Assembly: GCA_023424475.1 (NCBI GenBank)
Contig: JAFADX010000008.1
Span: forward strand, 1 to 5,943
From: Pseudomonadota bacterium
GTDB taxonomy: Bacteria; Pseudomonadota; Alphaproteobacteria; Acetobacterales; Acetobacteraceae
Direction of reading: 5' to 3'
DNA: 5,943 bases
Translations under genes and position numbers: made by a program
Notes under the pieces: generated by a model
What the model was told of the DNA's origin: nothing
Database searches by the model: none
What the model saw: the letters and a program-made list of their open reading frames with translations, nothing else
Shown: positions 5,121 through 5,943 of the stretch, piece by piece
Position numbering within the stretch: the first letter of the stretch is position 1
Layout of the letters: the number at the start of each line of letters is the position of its first letter

Positions 5121-5828
5121 ATGAGCAAGGAAGCGATCCTCGGCGCCATCCGCCGCGGCCTGAAGCGCGGGCCGCTGCCGGCCGACCAGCGCGCCATGCT
5201 GGAAGGGCGGCTTGCGAGCCATCCGCGCCACCTGATCCCGCAGCGGTCCCGACTGCCGCGGCCGGAGCAGGTGGGCCTTTTCGTGCAGAACGTCGAGAAG
5301 GAGTTCGGCTCCGTCGCACGCGTCGCTTCGCTGGGCGAGGTGCCGGGCGCGGTGGCGGACTACCTCTCTCAGCAGAACCTCGCGCCGCGCTTCGTCCTCG
5401 CGCCGAACGAGGAACTCACCGGCCTGCCCTGGGCCGACAAGCCGATGCTGGAATTCGAGGCGCGGCGCGCCCAGCCGACCGACACGGTCTCCGTCCAGCA
5501 TGGCTTCGCCGCCATCGCCGAGACCGGCACGCTGATGCTGCCGTCGGACCCGCAGCGGCCGACCACGCTCAACATCCTCGCCGAGACCGAGATCGTGGTG
5601 CTGCGCGTCTCCCGCGTCGTCGGCGCCTATGAGGAAGCCTGGGACCGGCTGCGGGCCGAGCGCACCGATCCCGTCACCGGGGGCTTCATGCCGCGCAACG
5701 TGATGCTGGTGACCGGGCCCTCCCGCAGCGCCGACATCGAGCAGACGCTGGAACTCGGCGCGCATGGGCCGCGGCGGCTGCACATCGTGCTCGTCGATGA
5801 CGACCCGGCCGCATTGCCGGGAGCATGA
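5121..5828 (+). CDS. lutC: L-lactate utilisation protein LutC (LldG-type, LUD domain)
   Basis: A 235-residue protein with the LUD domain (PF02589) across roughly residues 50-227. Recognisable family blocks are GFAAIAETGTLML (128-140), RPTTLNILAETEIVVL (146-161), and the C-terminal TGPSRSADIEQTLELGAHGPRRLHIVLVDD (198-227), where TGPSRTADIE...GVHGP is a hallmark of the family. It has no cysteine cluster, as expected for LutC, and is the third component of the LutABC L-lactate oxidation system. The ATG at 5121 is chosen: it is 4 bases after the lutB stop, GGGGA lies at 5106-5110, and the protein starts with the typical MSKEAILGAIRRGL helix. An in-frame ATG at 5091 lies inside lutB and would add unrelated residues. 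The stop overlaps the next start by 4 bases (ATGA). Confidence 0.94.
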   Translation: MSKEAILGAIRRGLKRGPLPADQRAMLEGRLASHPRHLIPQRSRLPRPEQVGLFVQNVEKEFGSVARVASLGEVPGAVADYLSQQNLAPRFVLAPNEELTGLPWADKPMLEFEARRAQPTDTVSVQHGFAAIAETGTLMLPSDPQRPTTLNILAETEIVVLRVSRVVGAYEEAWDRLRAERTDPVTGGFMPRNVMLVTGPSRSADIEQTLELGAHGPRRLHIVLVDDDPAALPGA

Positions 5829-5943
5829 CCCGCCGCCGGTCGCGCGGCCTGACCGGGGCCGACCGCGCGCTGTGGCGGACCTATGCGGCGCAGGTCGTGC
5901 CCCTGCCGGGGCGCGAGCTGCCGCCCGAGCCGGCGCCGCCGCC
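5825..5943 (+). CDS. Probable Smr/MutS2-domain protein, N-terminal part (runs off the window)
   Basis: The ATG at 5825 overlaps the lutC stop (ATGA) and the frame stays open to the right edge, giving 39 complete codons: MTRRRSRGLTGADRALWRTY, then AAQVVPLPGRELPPEPAPPP. An arginine-rich start, L-T-x-x-(D/E)RALWR, and a V-x-PLPGR block followed by a proline-rich linker is the usual N-terminus of alphaproteobacterial Smr-domain proteins. In these, a C-terminal Smr domain with nuclease or nucleic-acid-binding activity follows; that part is outside the window, so the call is by resemblance of the N-terminus only. The overlap suggests translation coupled to lutC, although no functional link is known. 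Confidence 0.65.
   Translation, partial: MTRRRSRGLTGADRALWRTYAAQVVPLPGRELPPEPAPP

Noticed and set aside
3650..5197. Long minus-strand open frame (515 codons) opposite lutB
   Set aside because: The composition (many H, R, G, D, no recognisable motif) is that of a mirror frame of a high-GC gene; lutB on the plus strand has diagnostic Fe-S motifs throughout.
1..5943. CRISPR array, tRNA, rRNA, insertion sequence or phage genes
   Set aside because: No regularly spaced direct repeats, no cloverleaf-like tRNA, no transposase or integrase motifs, and no change in base composition suggesting recent transfer were seen.

Overview
The window is about 70% GC with dense, same-direction, partly overlapping genes. 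It carries the C-terminal end of a GcrA-type cell-cycle regulator, a family confined to Alphaproteobacteria. Together with the base composition and the style of the other proteins, this points to a high-GC alphaproteobacterium, plausibly of the Acetobacteraceae/Rhodospirillales type (Roseomonas-like). That placement is inference; no rRNA or other decisive marker is present.

Layout, left to right. Positions 1-209 hold the end of gcrA (+), followed by a strong GC hairpin. Positions 401-1252 (+) encode a SirB1-type transglutaminase-like protein with a TPR-like tail. Positions 1340-2113 (+) encode LutA/LldE, the small CCG-domain Fe-S subunit of the L-lactate utilisation complex. Positions 2110-2847 (+) overlap lutA by 4 bases and encode a 2OG-Fe(II) dioxygenase of the PF10014 type, a family that includes free amino-acid hydroxylases. 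Positions 3021-3527 (-) encode a short lipoprotein with one fasciclin (FAS1) domain and a Tat-like signal. Divergent from it, 3692-5116 (+) encodes LutB/LldF, 5121-5828 (+) encodes LutC/LldG, and 5825-5943 (+) is the start of what looks like a Smr-domain protein that runs off the window.

Metabolic theme. LutA, LutB and LutC together are known to oxidise L-lactate to pyruvate through Fe-S clusters. Here the set is complete but split: lutA lies with the dioxygenase, and lutBC lies about 1.6 kb downstream behind an inward-facing fasciclin gene. Both halves are preceded by similar promoter-like sequences (CTGTCAC, then a TANNCT hexamer 17-18 bases on), which would allow coordinated expression. 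The lutB copy of CTGTCAC sits inside a 13-base palindrome, a candidate operator. No lactate permease or regulator gene (LctP, LutR or LldR type) is visible.

Two genes (the SirB1-like gene and lutA) have a -10-like hexamer ending exactly 6 bases before the ATG, which suggests leaderless transcripts. I see no mobile element, CRISPR array, tRNA or rRNA, and no gene-free stretch longer than 300 bases. Nothing here is clearly an undescribed system; the most unusual point is the dioxygenase translationally coupled to lutA inside a split lut locus.
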